DNA of 64,000 nucleotides from positions 3,844,001-3,908,000 of the forward strand of contig NZ_CP030840.1 in the NCBI RefSeq assembly GCF_003330725.1, given 5' to 3'. The DNA is from Acidisarcina polymorpha (GTDB taxonomy: Bacteria > Acidobacteriota > Terriglobia > Terriglobales > Acidobacteriaceae). The notes under the pieces are model-generated. The model was not told the origin of the DNA. It ran no database searches and saw only the letters and a program-made list of their open reading frames with translations. Positions 18,808 through 28,272 of this stretch are shown one piece after another (positions within the stretch are counted from its first letter, which is position 1; each line of letters begins with the position of its first letter). The position numbers and the translations under genes are program-made.

Positions 18808-19761
18808 ATGCCACTACCCAATGATGAGAAATTACTAGCGCTGAGCCATGACTTGATCCAACAGTTCGACGCCATCTTTGGTGAACATCCGGGCTTTCGA
18901 CCGGCACACGCCAAGGGCACGATGTTTACTGGGACATTCACTCCTTCGCCAGGGGCCGCCACCTTGACTCGTGCTCCCCACATCGCTCGCAGCTCTACGC
19001 CGGTAACTGTCCGTTTTTCCAACTCCACGGGAGTTCCCCTCATTCCGGACAACGATCCGAATGCCAATCCTCGCGGCATGGCCATCCGCTTCAACTTGGC
19101 CGCCCACGTTCACACCGACATTGTGAGTCACTCATCGGACGGCTTTCCGACGCACACCGGCCAGGAGTTTTTGGAGCTTTTACGGGCGATCGCGACCAGC
19201 GATGTGACCAACATTCCGGCTTCTCCGCTGGGGGCATTCTTAGCGTCACACCCAGCCGCGCTTGCGTACGTGCAGACGCCGAAGCCGGCGCCGGTGAGCT
19301 TTGCGACTGAGACATATTATGGCGTAACTGCCTTCCGCTTCATCAACGCCGACGGCGCCTCCCGCTTTGGCCGCTACCGAATAGTTCCCGCAGCCGGCAA
19401 CCAACACCTTGACGATGCAGTTGTTGCTTCCAAAGGTCCAGACTACCTGTTCGACGAGATTAAGAGCAGGATTGGCTCGGGACCGGTCGAGTACAAGATC
19501 CTGGTGCAGCTTGCTAACGACGGAGATACCGTCGATGACGCAACGATTCACTGGCCGGAAGATCGAACGTTGCTCGAGTTGGGAACGATTGCCCTGACCG
19601 CACCAGTAGCTGATAGCGACCACGAACAGAAGCAGATCATCTTCGATCCCATACCCAGGATTGAGGGAATTGAGCCGTCGGGGGACCCTCTGCTGGAAGT
19701 GCGAGCGGCCGTTTACCTCATCAGTGGACGTCGTCGCCGGGCAGCTCCCGAGGCGGGATAG
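18808..19761 (+). CDS. Mini-catalase / catalase-related peroxidase (SrpA-like)
   Basis: A 317-residue heme protein of the small catalase-related group. The distal catalytic His lies in RPAHAKG (31-37, His34), matching the RxxHAKG motif of catalases. The proximal heme Tyr is in RAAVY (299-303), matching R-x3-Y. The Asn-containing distal segment of large catalases is replaced by HSSDGFPTHTG, as in SrpA-type proteins, which favours peroxidase over strong catalase activity. No signal peptide is seen. ATG 18808 has AAGGAG 12 bases upstream. Possibly controlled by the repeats upstream. Confidence 0.9.
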   Translation: MPLPNDEKLLALSHDLIQQFDAIFGEHPGFRPAHAKGTMFTGTFTPSPGAATLTRAPHIARSSTPVTVRFSNSTGVPLIPDNDPNANPRGMAIRFNLAAHVHTDIVSHSSDGFPTHTGQEFLELLRAIATSDVTNIPASPLGAFLASHPAALAYVQTPKPAPVSFATETYYGVTAFRFINADGASRFGRYRIVPAAGNQHLDDAVVASKGPDYLFDEIKSRIGSGPVEYKILVQLANDGDTVDDATIHWPEDRTLLELGTIALTAPVADSDHEQKQIIFDPIPRIEGIEPSGDPLLEVRAAVYLISGRRRRAAPEAG

Positions 19762-19981
19762 AACTTCCTAGACATTTCTTCGACGTTCTTTCGATTGCCA
19801 TAGCGGTTTTTCCTCCAGAAAACGGCTGTCGGGGTCTTCGCTAATATGGCACGTCGACTTGAACTGTGGACCCGTTCGATTTCGCGCCGAGATGAGCACT
19901 TGTCCGCCGTTCCCTTAAGACTTGCTTCCTTGTATTACTCACTGAGAGCAAATTTTGTTTGAAGAGGCCTAGAAATTCTCG

Positions 19982-20022
19982 AACACTGTGCATATAGGTA
20001 ACAGTGTTTAGTGAACAGTGTT
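19982..20022. promoter_or_regulatory. Candidate TetR operator (AACACTGT / ACAGTGTT repeats)
   Basis: AACACTGT (19982-19989) and ACAGTGTT (20001-20008) form an 8-base inverted repeat with an 11-base spacer. ACAGTGTT recurs as a direct copy at 20015-20022, 12 bases before the ATG of the TetR gene. The arrangement is typical of an autoregulatory TetR operator controlling the efflux operon that follows. Confidence 0.6.
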
Positions 20023-20034
20023 AAGCAGGGGATC

Positions 20035-20694
20035 ATGACAGTCCAAGAGCGGCGAGCGCGGGAGCGAGTGGAGATTCGGGAGTTGATTCTGGATGCGGCC
20101 CGCGAGTTATTCGTCGAGCAGGGGTATGAAGGTGTATCGATGCGCAAAGTGGCGCGCAGGATTGACTATTCGCCTACCGCCATCTATCTCCATTTCGCAG
20201 ATAAAGAGGCGCTTTTTAAGGAACTATGTGGGCGAGACTTTGCCGCACTGGCGGCCGTTTTTCAAGAGCTCTCGACGATTCGCAATCCGAAGGAACGCCT
20301 CACAGCCTGTGGGCGAGCGTACATCGAGTTTGCCGTTGCGCACCCCAACCACTACCGATTGATGTTCATGACGCCGATGAACCTTCCGGTCGGCGAGGAA
20401 GAACTGAAGAATAGGGGCAATCCCGATCAGAACGCCTATGCCTACGTGCGGTCGCTTCTGGTCGAATGCATGCGGGAGGGGTTGTTCCGCTTGGAACTGA
20501 CGGATGCCGATCTCATGGCCCAGACAATCTGGGCGGCAGTGCACGGAGTGGCAGCACTCGAAATAACGCAGTGCAAGGCAGACGCCATCGATTGGCGTTC
20601 GCTCCGGGAGCGCAGCGATCTTATGCTGGAGGCGATCATGCATGGCATGGCCCGCACCAGTGAGCACTTGCCCGACCTCACGAAGACGCCCTAA
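20035..20694 (+). CDS. TetR/AcrR-family transcriptional regulator
   Basis: A 219-residue repressor with an N-terminal TetR helix-turn-helix (about 12-60: LILDAARELFVEQGYEG, then SMRKVARRIDYSPTAIYLHF) and a C-terminal ligand domain of the WHG type. ATG 20035 is chosen because AGGGG precedes it and because the putative operator lies directly upstream; GTG 20011 would place the start inside the operator. It is the first gene of a run with a permease (18 bases after its stop), ATPase, membrane-fusion protein and DUF4260 gene, so it probably represses that operon and itself. Confidence 0.9.
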   Translation: MTVQERRARERVEIRELILDAARELFVEQGYEGVSMRKVARRIDYSPTAIYLHFADKEALFKELCGRDFAALAAVFQELSTIRNPKERLTACGRAYIEFAVAHPNHYRLMFMTPMNLPVGEEELKNRGNPDQNAYAYVRSLLVECMREGLFRLELTDADLMAQTIWAAVHGVAALEITQCKADAIDWRSLRERSDLMLEAIMHGMARTSEHLPDLTKTP

Positions 20695-20712
20695 GGGAAA
20701 GTGAAGTGAGCC

Positions 20713-21837
20713 ATGCCCCCGATCGCAAGACGGAACCTCTTTCACGATAAAGTCCGACTTATTGTCACCCTAACGGGTATCACCTTTGCCGTGGTGCTGA
20801 TGGTCGTGGAGCTGGGGCTGTTCCTCGGATTTAGTACTACTACGACGGGCCTGATCGATCATTCGGGCGCCGATCTTTGGGTCGCGTCGCAGCGCATTCC
20901 CTACATCGAACAGGGCGGCATTTTCAGCGAACGCAAGCTTTACCAGGTGCGGGCAACGCCGGGTGTCTCGTCGGCAGAGAAGTACATTGCACGATTCGGC
21001 AGCTGAAAACGGCCAGATGGCGGCCTCGAGAGCGTGCAAGTAGTGGGCTTCAATGTAGATCAGAAGATGGGGGCGCCATGGAACGTTGTCAGCGGGAATA
21101 CTGCAGACCTGAAGGCTCCGGACGCGGCGATGATCGATGAGCTTTATAAGGACAAGCTCGGTCTGAAGCAGCTAGGACAGGTCGTCGAGATCAATGGCCA
21201 TCGCGTGCGAGTGGTCGGGTTCACTCATGGCATCCGGTCATTTACGACTTCGCCGTATGTGTTCATGACCTTCAAGAACGCGCAGCAGGTAGCCAACTTG
21301 AAGGAGCCGGATACAGTCTTCATTCTCATCAAGGCGGCTCCCGGCATTGGCCTTGAAGCCCTGCGGGAGAGCTTGCAGCGGAGATTGCGCGACGTAGACG
21401 TGCTGACCACGAAACGGTTTAGTGCGATGACGCGAGGATATTGGATGTTCACCACAGGAGCGGGGGTTTCGGTGCTGATCGCCGCGGCGCTCGGACTCGT
21501 AGTTGGCATTGTGGTCGTCACCCAGACCATCTATGCAACGACCGTGGATCATCTGCGCGAGTACGGGACGCTGAAGGCGATGGGCGCGCCGAACAGCTAT
21601 ATCTACCGGATCATTCTGGAGCAGGCCGCAATTGCGGCGGTGCTCGGCTACGCGCAGGGAATGATGGTGAGCCTGGTGGTGGTGCATGGCGGAACGACCG
21701 GCGGCGCGGCAATCATCCTGACATGGCAATCGGCCTTGGTGATGTTTTTTCTTACCGGAGCCATGTGCCTGATTGCGGCGACGGTCTCGATTCAGAAGGT
21801 GCTGACGATCGATCCGGCAATGGTGTTCAAGAACTGA
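20713..21837 (+). pseudogene. ABC exporter permease (DevC/FtsX-type) interrupted by an in-frame TGA
   Basis: Read through, this is a 374-residue permease of the DevC/MacB-type: N-terminal helix (LIVTLTGITFAVVLMVVELGLFLGF), periplasmic domain and three C-terminal helices (TGAGVSVLIAAALGLVVGIVVVT, then LEQAAIAAVLGYAQGMM and MFFLTGAMCLIAATVSI). TGA at 21004-21006 (codon 98) stops the frame between ARFGS and KRPDGGLESVQVVGF, where relatives have Trp (TGG). The frame is otherwise undamaged on both sides, and ATPase, fusion protein and regulator are intact. It may be a recent nonsense mutation, a base error, or readthrough. If translated from an internal start, a 267-residue fragment from GTG 21034 would lack the first helix. 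Confidence 0.75.
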
Positions 21838-21868
21838 GTGACGTATCCCGTAACAGAAAGAGTTGGCT

Positions 21869-22636
21869 ATGCAACCAGCGATTCGGGTTCGAGGAGTCAG
21901 CAAGGTCTATTCCGAGGGATCAATGCGTGTATCGGCGCTAGAGGAGATTGATCTCGACGTCTGCAGCGGAGAAGTGCTGCTTCTCATGGGTCCCTCGGGC
22001 AGCGGCAAGACCACGCTCTTGTCGATCATGGGCTGCATTCTGCGGCCGACTTCAGGAAGTGTGCGGGTCGCTGGAATCGAAACGACAACGATGAGCCAGC
22101 GAGACTTGCCGGCGGTCCGGCTGCAGCATATTGGTTTTGTCTTCCAGGCCTTCAATCTTTTTCCGACGTTGACGGTGAGTGAAAACGTCGAAGTGGCCCT
22201 CGATTTAAAGGGCATCCGAGGGCAACGGGCTAGAAGGCAGGCTCGAGAGCTGCTCGCGGAAGTCGGGCTTTCAGAGAAAGTCAATACGCTACCCGCCGAT
22301 TTGAGCGGCGGACAGAAGCAGCGGGTCGCATTGGCACGGGCCTTGGCCGGAGACCCGGAAGTGCTGCTGGCTGACGAACCGACAGCGGCGCTGGATTCTC
22401 ATACCGGGCGGACGGTGATGCAATTGATGTGCGATCTGGCTCACCAGCGGGATAGAGCTGTCGCGATCGTGACCCACGATAACCGAATTCTGGACATGGG
22501 CGACCGGATCGTCCGCATCGAGGACGGGCGGATCGTGGCTACTCAGAACGTGCAAGGTCTTCTGTCACAGTGTTCGTCACAAACATCGAATACGCATTCG
22601 GAGAGCGCGGATGCCGCTTATACGGGGGCAGTATGA
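21869..22636 (+). CDS. ABC exporter ATP-binding protein (DevA/LolD/MacB-type)
   Basis: A 255-residue ATPase that powers the adjacent permease. Walker A is GPSGSGKTT (41-49), Q-loop FVFQAFNLFP, signature LSGGQKQR (about 145-152), Walker B LLADEPTAALD (about 166-176), and switch His in VTHDNR. ATG 21869 is favoured over TTG 21863. The last about 30 residues are a Ser/Thr/Ala tail. The stop overlaps the start of the membrane-fusion gene (ATGA at 22633-22636). Confidence 0.94.
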   Translation: MQPAIRVRGVSKVYSEGSMRVSALEEIDLDVCSGEVLLLMGPSGSGKTTLLSIMGCILRPTSGSVRVAGIETTTMSQRDLPAVRLQHIGFVFQAFNLFPTLTVSENVEVALDLKGIRGQRARRQARELLAEVGLSEKVNTLPADLSGGQKQRVALARALAGDPEVLLADEPTAALDSHTGRTVMQLMCDLAHQRDRAVAIVTHDNRILDMGDRIVRIEDGRIVATQNVQGLLSQCSSQTSNTHSESADAAYTGAV

Positions 22637-23697
22637 AAAGACAATATTGGATGTTAGGGGGGGTCGGCTTGGTTGCGGCTGCAGTTGCGGTCAATGGCTT
22701 TCAGCGGTCAGGACAAGTCAAGGCCGCTTCCGTCAAAAGTGGACAGCATGCAGAAGTCAGTATGGCGGGAAGCCGGTATGTTGCTGGGCCGGGGAAGGTC
22801 GAGCCAGTCTCCGAAGACATCAAGGTTGGATCGGAGTTGAGTGGAAAACTGAAGCAGGTCTTGGTTGAAGAGGGCGACCTCGTTCACCGCGGCCAGATAG
22901 TGGCGGAGCTAGAGAATGCTGACTATCGGGCAGCGATTTTGTCCGCCGAAGCAACCGTTGAGCAACGTGAGGCCGAATTGCGGAAGGTGATCAATGGCGC
23001 CCGCACGCAGGAGCGGAGAGAGGCTTATGCCACGGTCGAACAGAACAAGGCGGTCATGGAAAATGCTAAGGCGGAGATGGACCGTCGCAACCAGCTTTTC
23101 GACGCCGGCATTGTCTCCCGCGAGGATCAGGAGCGATATGTCCGCCAATATGACGTAGCGCTGGCGAATTACAACGAAGCTTTTCAACATCACTCGCTGG
23201 TCGACGATAAGCCCCGCGAAGAAGACCGGGCGGCAGCGGAGGCGGCGCTGGCGCTTACCAAAGCAGAGGCTTCGGAAGCGCGGGCGAAATATGAGAAGAC
23301 GTTGATCCGGTCGCCGATTGATGGAGTTGTATTGCGCAAGCACCATCGTTCGGGAGAGAGCGTGAGTAATTCTTCAACCGTGCCCGATCCTATCGTGACG
23401 ATTGGAGATAACTCCGTCCTCCGGGTTCGAATGGATGTGGACGAGACCGATGTCGCCAAAGTGAAGGTTGGGCAACCTGCTTATGTCACCGCCGACGCTT
23501 ATGGAGGAGAAAGATTTCAGGGCCATGTCATTCGGGTCGGCAAGGAGTTAGGAAGAAAGAACGTGCAGACCGATGAACCTACAGAGAAGGTCGATACAAA
23601 GATCCTGGAAACGCTCATCCAGTTAGATTCGGGGGCAGATCTGCCGGTCGGTCTACGGGTGGACGCTTTTGTGCATACAGGAGGGAATGCACAATGA
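22633..23697 (+). CDS. HlyD/DevB-type membrane fusion protein
   Basis: A 354-residue periplasmic adaptor that links the ABC exporter to the cell envelope. It has an N-terminal anchor (WMLGGVGLVAAAVAVNGF), a lipoyl/barrel part (SGKLKQVLVEEGDLVHRGQIVAELENADY), a long coiled coil with Glu/Ala-rich helices (about 100-215), and a C-terminal barrel (RSPIDGVVLRKHHRSGESV). ATG 22633 follows GGGGG and overlaps the ATPase stop; an upstream reading from 22570 would lie inside the ATPase. It overlaps the next gene by 4 bases. Confidence 0.92.
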   Translation: MKRQYWMLGGVGLVAAAVAVNGFQRSGQVKAASVKSGQHAEVSMAGSRYVAGPGKVEPVSEDIKVGSELSGKLKQVLVEEGDLVHRGQIVAELENADYRAAILSAEATVEQREAELRKVINGARTQERREAYATVEQNKAVMENAKAEMDRRNQLFDAGIVSREDQERYVRQYDVALANYNEAFQHHSLVDDKPREEDRAAAEAALALTKAEASEARAKYEKTLIRSPIDGVVLRKHHRSGESVSNSSTVPDPIVTIGDNSVLRVRMDVDETDVAKVKVGQPAYVTADAYGGERFQGHVIRVGKELGRKNVQTDEPTEKVDTKILETLIQLDSGADLPVGLRVDAFVHTGGNAQ

Positions 23698-24095
23698 ATA
23701 CGGAGACTGCCGGGATGCGCGTCGATGTTCTTCTCCGCGGCGAAGGCTTGATCGCTTTGGTGGTGAGTTGCGTGGCCTTTGGTTCTTTATATCCCGGCAA
23801 ATGGTGGCTCTTTTTCTTATGGTTCCTTGCTCCGGATATCGCCTTGCTTGGATATCTTGGACAAAAGAAGGAAGCGACTTCGCGGCCCGCTGCGGTGATT
23901 TTTTATAACATCGTACACACCTACATCTTGCCGCTCTTGCTCGGGCTGTTGGCGTGGAAGTATCAATCCGGGGTCGCGGGACAGGCATCTTTGATCTGGC
24001 TCTCGCATATCAGTTTCGACCGGCTACTGGGATATGGTTTGAAGTCCCCGGGCAATTTTAGCCGGACCCACATCCAAGCGTCAGCTATGTCTTGA
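23694..24095 (+). CDS. DUF4260 small membrane protein
   Basis: A 133-residue membrane protein of the DUF4260 family. Helices are visible at about 15-35, 37-55 (KWWLFFLWFLAPDIALLGYL) and 65-90 (AAVIFYNIVHTYILPLLLGLL). The motifs APDI..LGY and NxxHxY-like FYNIVHTY are characteristic. Function is unknown. The 4-base overlap with the fusion-protein stop places it in the TetR-ABC-HlyD operon, so it may assist export or respond to the same signal. Confidence 0.85.
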   Translation: MNTETAGMRVDVLLRGEGLIALVVSCVAFGSLYPGKWWLFFLWFLAPDIALLGYLGQKKEATSRPAAVIFYNIVHTYILPLLLGLLAWKYQSGVAGQASLIWLSHISFDRLLGYGLKSPGNFSRTHIQASAMS

Positions 24096-24148
24096 CTGCA
24101 GGGCAAGCGGGCGAGTCCGCGGGGACTTTGTGATAGGCTGACGCCAGC

Positions 24149-24697
24149 ATGGACAATCGACCCGAATCCCCACTGACGCGCGGCTACAACGCGCGTAGAG
24201 AAAACCGCCTTGAGGACGCGAAAGAAGCCTTCACGGAGGCAGTTTCTCTTTACCGAAAGTCCAACAACCCGCGTCTGCTCGCGCAATCGTTGACCAATCT
24301 GGGAGCAACGGAAAGAGACCTGGGAGCGACCGAAGGTGCGCGGGAATGCTACGAAGAAGCGACGGCGCTCTTTCGCACGGTGAACGATCCGTTGAGCCTT
24401 GCGCAGACGGTGCGCCATGTGGGCGACATCCTTCGCGAGGAAGGAAGGTTGGCGCCGGCGGAACCCCATTACCGGGAAGCCCTTGATATTTACTGCGGCC
24501 AGGAAGATACGCCTCCGCTCGATTTGGCAAATGCGATTCGCGGATTTGCGCTTCTTCAACAAGAGACTGGGCACCGGGAAGAAGCGCTCGAACTCTGGCA
24601 AGAGGCGCGGGAGCTTTATGCGTATGTGGAAGTGGACGCCGGTGTAGCGGAGAGCGATGAGCAAATAGGCAAGCTGACAGTGGCTGAAACGCGCTGA
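24149..24697 (+). CDS. Tetratricopeptide-repeat protein
   Basis: A 182-residue soluble protein made of about four TPR helical hairpins. Repeats begin near residues 7 (LTRGYNARRENRLEDAKEAF), 46 (LAQSLTNLGATERDLG), 88 (LAQTVRHVGDILREEG) and 128 (LANAIRGFALLQQETG). Such proteins are protein-protein scaffolds; no enzyme motif is present and the partner is not visible from context. It starts 54 bases after the DUF4260 gene and precedes tRNA-Ser. Confidence 0.85.
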   Translation: MDNRPESPLTRGYNARRENRLEDAKEAFTEAVSLYRKSNNPRLLAQSLTNLGATERDLGATEGARECYEEATALFRTVNDPLSLAQTVRHVGDILREEGRLAPAEPHYREALDIYCGQEDTPPLDLANAIRGFALLQQETGHREEALELWQEARELYAYVEVDAGVAESDEQIGKLTVAETR

Positions 24698-24784
24698 GTT
24701 CTCAAGAGGCGCATGCCAGCGATTGCCGGCGATGTTGCTTGCTGGTTGCTTCGACGGTAGACTGAAAAGAGTGTCGGCGACCGC

Positions 24785-24876
24785 GGAGAGGTGGCAGAGC
24801 CCGGTTGAATGCAGCTGACTCGAAATCAGCCATACCTTTACGGGTATCGGGAGTTCGAATCTCCCCCTCTCCGCCA
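24785..24876 (+). tRNA. tRNA-Ser (anticodon CGA)
   Basis: A 92-base tRNA including an encoded CCA. The acceptor stem GGAGAGG pairs with CCTCTCC. The anticodon arm GCTGA-CTCGAAA-TCAGC gives anticodon CGA, reading UCG Ser codons. A long variable arm is present between the anticodon and T arms (ACCTTTACGGGT region), as expected for serine tRNA, and the T loop reads TTCGAAT. Confidence 0.95.
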
Positions 24877-25142
24877 ATCAATCAGTTTTAGTGTTCTCGA
24901 CCTACCGACACCAACCACCTTCCAGATGTGGTCGTTGAGCAGCGGTCTACAACGCACACTCGTGCGTAAACCGAATTCTAAGCACCCCGCCGCAGAGCGG
25001 GCTTACGGTTGACATTCGACGCGAATCAGCGCATCGTTTCTCCACGCTTCGAGAGCCGTCGACTACAACGGCCAAATCCTTCCGGTAACAACCCATTGCG
25101 AGGCAGTCGCGCAGCGTTTCGCTGCCGCTCTCCTTAACCCCC

Positions 25143-25150
25143 AAAAGGAG
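25143..25150 (+). promoter_or_regulatory. Ribosome-binding site deciding GTG start of SBBP protein
   Basis: AAAAGGAG lies 5 bases before GTG 25156 and supports that non-ATG start. Confidence 0.6.
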
Positions 25151-25155
25151 CTATT

Positions 25156-28100
25156 GTGAAATCTTCTCTTCCAGTCGCGTTCACTCTCTTAGCCATCAGC
25201 CAGATTGCAGCCTCCGGACAGGGGACCGATCCCTCCGCGGCAAGCTCCGGACAAAGCCATATTCAAACCTCTGGCGGAGTGTCTACGCCGGCCACCAACT
25301 ACGGCAAGTTGCCATTAAGTTTTGAAGGGAATCAGGGACAGACCGATTCTCAGGTTCGGTTCCTCTCCCGCGGCCAAGGATATTCGTTGTTTCTCACCGA
25401 CACATCTGCGGTCCTCGCCTTGACCAAAAGAGATCCGGCCAGCCCGAAGCTGGATCGCCTTCACGGCCAGCTTCGGAACGTGCCAGCCAAGGCGAAAGCC
25501 GCTGAAACCGATGTGGTGCGGATGGAGCTTGCCGGCGTTGCACATGGATTGCGGGTCGATGGAGCAGATCCGTTGCCGGGGAAAAACAACTATTTCCTCA
25601 GTAGCGACCGGACAAAATGGCGGACGGATGTGCCAACTTACGCCAAGGTCAAGTACAGCGGCGTCTATCCGGGCGTCGATCTGGTCTACTACGGCAACCA
25701 CCAGCAGCTGGAATTCGACTTCGTAGTCGCGCCACTTGCAGACGTTAAGCCAGTGCGGCTGCATTTTGAGGGGGCTGAAAAGCTCCAGATCGATGCAGAC
25801 GGTAACTTGACGATCCGCGCGAAGAACGGTGAAGTTGCCTTCCATAAACCGGTGGTCTACCAGTTGAAAGGTGGCCAGCGGGAGGCCGTGGATGGACGGT
25901 TCAAATTACTGACGACGAATGATGTGGGCTTCGATCTAAGCCAATATGACCATAGCCGGGAACTGGTGATCGACCCGACATTGGCGTATTCGACCTACTT
26001 TGGCGGGAGTGGCTTTACCGAACTCGAGGCTCCGATTACGGCCGACGCGATCGGCAACGTTTACGCTGCCGGGATTACGTACTCGACCGACTTTCCTGCG
26101 CAATCCGGTGCGCTTGGAGGCTCGCTGAGTCGCAAATCGGGAGTGATCTTCGTCACCAAGGTGAATCAGGCTGGCTCGGCGATTGACTATACGGCATTTT
26201 TCCCTTCCGATGGCGGCACCTATCCTTCTGCGCTTGCGATCGACCCGGCAAGCAATGTCTATGTCACCGGGGGCGCCTCTGCCGGCTTTCCGACAACTGC
26301 TGGAGCCTACCAAGAGTGCCCCAACGTAGAGAGCTACTTCGTCCTCAAGCTAAATGCCACGGGGAATGCTTTGGATTATTCGACCTGTTTCACCGCCCAA
26401 ATCAACGGAGTTGCTGTAGACGGAGCAGGCAATGCTTACCTTACCGGATTGGCAAATGGACAATTCTATCCGCCGAGTTACGTTCCCACGACTCCAGGCG
26501 CCTTTCAAACTGCGGCCAAGAATAACGGTGCGAATTCCGCCTTTGTCACTAAGTTGAATCCTGAAGGAACGAATCTCTTGTATTCGACTTACCTCGGAGG
26601 CAGTCCTGTGAAGGGGGCAGATTACCGGGGAGACTATGGCCTTGCCATTACCGTAGATGGCGTGGGGCACGCTTTCGTCTGCGGCGGTACCTCGGGCACA
26701 CACTTTCCGACAACCCCCGGTGCGCTACAAACGACCAATCGCGCTGTCTCCACGGGTGCTAGCTATAGCGGCCAGAACGCCTTTGTCTCTAAATTCAATC
26801 TCACGGGCACCGAGCTGATCTACTCCACCTATCTTGGTGGTTCCGCTTCATTCATTGCGCAGTCGCTGTTGTCCGGTGATGTTGCCCATGCCATCGCGGT
26901 GGACCAGCAAGGCTACGCTTACGTTGCCGGCGACGCGGTCTCTACAGACTTTCCCGTAACCTCTACTGCATTCCAGAAAGTAAACGATGGCACCGTAGTT
27001 GGATTTGTCAGCAAGCTGAATCCGGCGGGCACGGCGCTGGCATACTCTACCTACCTAGGCGGTTCGGAGTTTGCTCCTAAGTCGAGCCTTATCGGTGCAC
27101 ACATCGATGATCTCGGCATTGACGCCCAAGGGGATGCTTTTGTGACTGGGTTCACAACCGCAACGAACTTCCCGGTAACTCCTGACGCCTTCCAGAGTGT
27201 CAACCACAGCTCCGGAGGGAACGTCTACTTGACCGGTCTTAATCCGACCGGCTCCTCGCTGGTCTATTCGACTTATCTCGGAGGGAGCGCTAGCGGCTAT
27301 GACGGGGATTCCCGCTACGGGGTCGGCATCGATGGACTAGGGAATGTGTATCTTGGGGCATTCGCAATCTCGAACGACTTCCCGATTACCAAGGGTGTCT
27401 TGGAAACGGAACCGGGCGTTGCGTTCCTCGCGAAATTTGCTCTTCACGGCGCCACAACGACCACGCTCAGCTCCAGTAGCAACCCGGCTCCAGCCGGCAG
27501 GAGCGTCACACTGACTGCTGCGGTCGCTCCGGTCGACGGAACCGGAACCCCCACCGGACTGGTGAGCTTCATCGTGGATGGCGTCAATGTGGCGCACGTC
27601 CCCCTTGACGGCTCCGGCACTGCTGCCTATGAAACCAGCAGCCTCGTCGTGGGTACTCACCTCGTCAGCGCCAGCTATCTTGGAGACCCGAAGGCCTACT
27701 CCTCCAGCGGCGATGGGCTGACCGAGAACATCACCGGCCAGATCGCAGCCCCAACCTTCCCGAAATTAGGCGGCACCTATATCACTCCACTCTCCGTAGC
27801 TATTGAGAGTTCTTCGCCGGGCGCGGTCATTCACTACACCACCGATGGAACTCCGCCAACCAGTTCCTCGGCGATATACAAATCCCCGTTCTCTATCGTC
27901 TCTACGACTACCGTCAAAGCGATTGCAGTGGAGAGCGGAGATACACAGAGTGCGGTCGCGACGGCCACCTACACCATTGCGCCGGGTAGCATTGCGACGA
28001 CGACCACGCTTACTTCCTCGAGTAACCCTTCCACCGTTGGAGAATCCGTGAAGTTCACGGCCACGGTTACGGCGGCATCCGGGCCCCCTACCGGCAGCGT

Positions 28101-28272
28101 GTCCTTTAAGAATGGAAGCGTGATTGTCGGCACGGCTCCGCTGGTCCATGGTGTAGCCAGCTTCAGTATTTCGGGTTTGACGCCGGATGCCCATGCCATC
28201 GCTGCTATCTATACCGGCAGCGCTACCGATGCGGCGAGCGGAATGGGCATCACTCAGGAGGTCAACCAGTAA
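25156..28272 (+). CDS. Large exported SBBP-repeat protein with Ig-like and chitobiase-like domains
   Basis: A 1038-residue exported protein. After a signal peptide (about 1-22) there is an N-terminal domain opening LPLSFEGNQGQTDSQVRFLS, seen in many SBBP proteins. Residues about 270-770 hold seven-bladed-propeller-type SBBP repeats, each built on YSTYLGGS...DAxGNAYVTG...FPTTPGAFQ. Then come an Ig-like domain (about 765-860, TTLSSSSNPAPAGRSVTLTA), a chitobiase/hexosaminidase C-terminal-like domain (about 864-945, YTTDGTPPTSSSAIY) and a second Ig-like domain (about 947-1038). It is probably a surface or secreted structural/adhesive protein; no catalytic residues are recognised. Confidence 0.9.
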   Translation: MKSSLPVAFTLLAISQIAASGQGTDPSAASSGQSHIQTSGGVSTPATNYGKLPLSFEGNQGQTDSQVRFLSRGQGYSLFLTDTSAVLALTKRDPASPKLDRLHGQLRNVPAKAKAAETDVVRMELAGVAHGLRVDGADPLPGKNNYFLSSDRTKWRTDVPTYAKVKYSGVYPGVDLVYYGNHQQLEFDFVVAPLADVKPVRLHFEGAEKLQIDADGNLTIRAKNGEVAFHKPVVYQLKGGQREAVDGRFKLLTTNDVGFDLSQYDHSRELVIDPTLAYSTYFGGSGFTELEAPITADAIGNVYAAGITYSTDFPAQSGALGGSLSRKSGVIFVTKVNQAGSAIDYTAFFPSDGGTYPSALAIDPASNVYVTGGASAGFPTTAGAYQECPNVESYFVLKLNATGNALDYSTCFTAQINGVAVDGAGNAYLTGLANGQFYPPSYVPTTPGAFQTAAKNNGANSAFVTKLNPEGTNLLYSTYLGGSPVKGADYRGDYGLAITVDGVGHAFVCGGTSGTHFPTTPGALQTTNRAVSTGASYSGQNAFVSKFNLTGTELIYSTYLGGSASFIAQSLLSGDVAHAIAVDQQGYAYVAGDAVSTDFPVTSTAFQKVNDGTVVGFVSKLNPAGTALAYSTYLGGSEFAPKSSLIGAHIDDLGIDAQGDAFVTGFTTATNFPVTPDAFQSVNHSSGGNVYLTGLNPTGSSLVYSTYLGGSASGYDGDSRYGVGIDGLGNVYLGAFAISNDFPITKGVLETEPGVAFLAKFALHGATTTTLSSSSNPAPAGRSVTLTAAVAPVDGTGTPTGLVSFIVDGVNVAHVPLDGSGTAAYETSSLVVGTHLVSASYLGDPKAYSSSGDGLTENITGQIAAPTFPKLGGTYITPLSVAIESSSPGAVIHYTTDGTPPTSSSAIYKSPFSIVSTTTVKAIAVESGDTQSAVATATYTIAPGSIATTTTLTSSSNPSTVGESVKFTATVTAASGPPTGSVSFKNGSVIVGTAPLVHGVASFSISGLTPDAHAIAAIYTGSATDAASGMGITQEVNQ

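Noticed and set aside
23963-24877. A 304-residue minus-strand frame antisense to the DUF4260 and TPR genes and tRNA-Ser
   Set aside because: It runs through a tRNA gene and two better genes; no ribosome site or domain.
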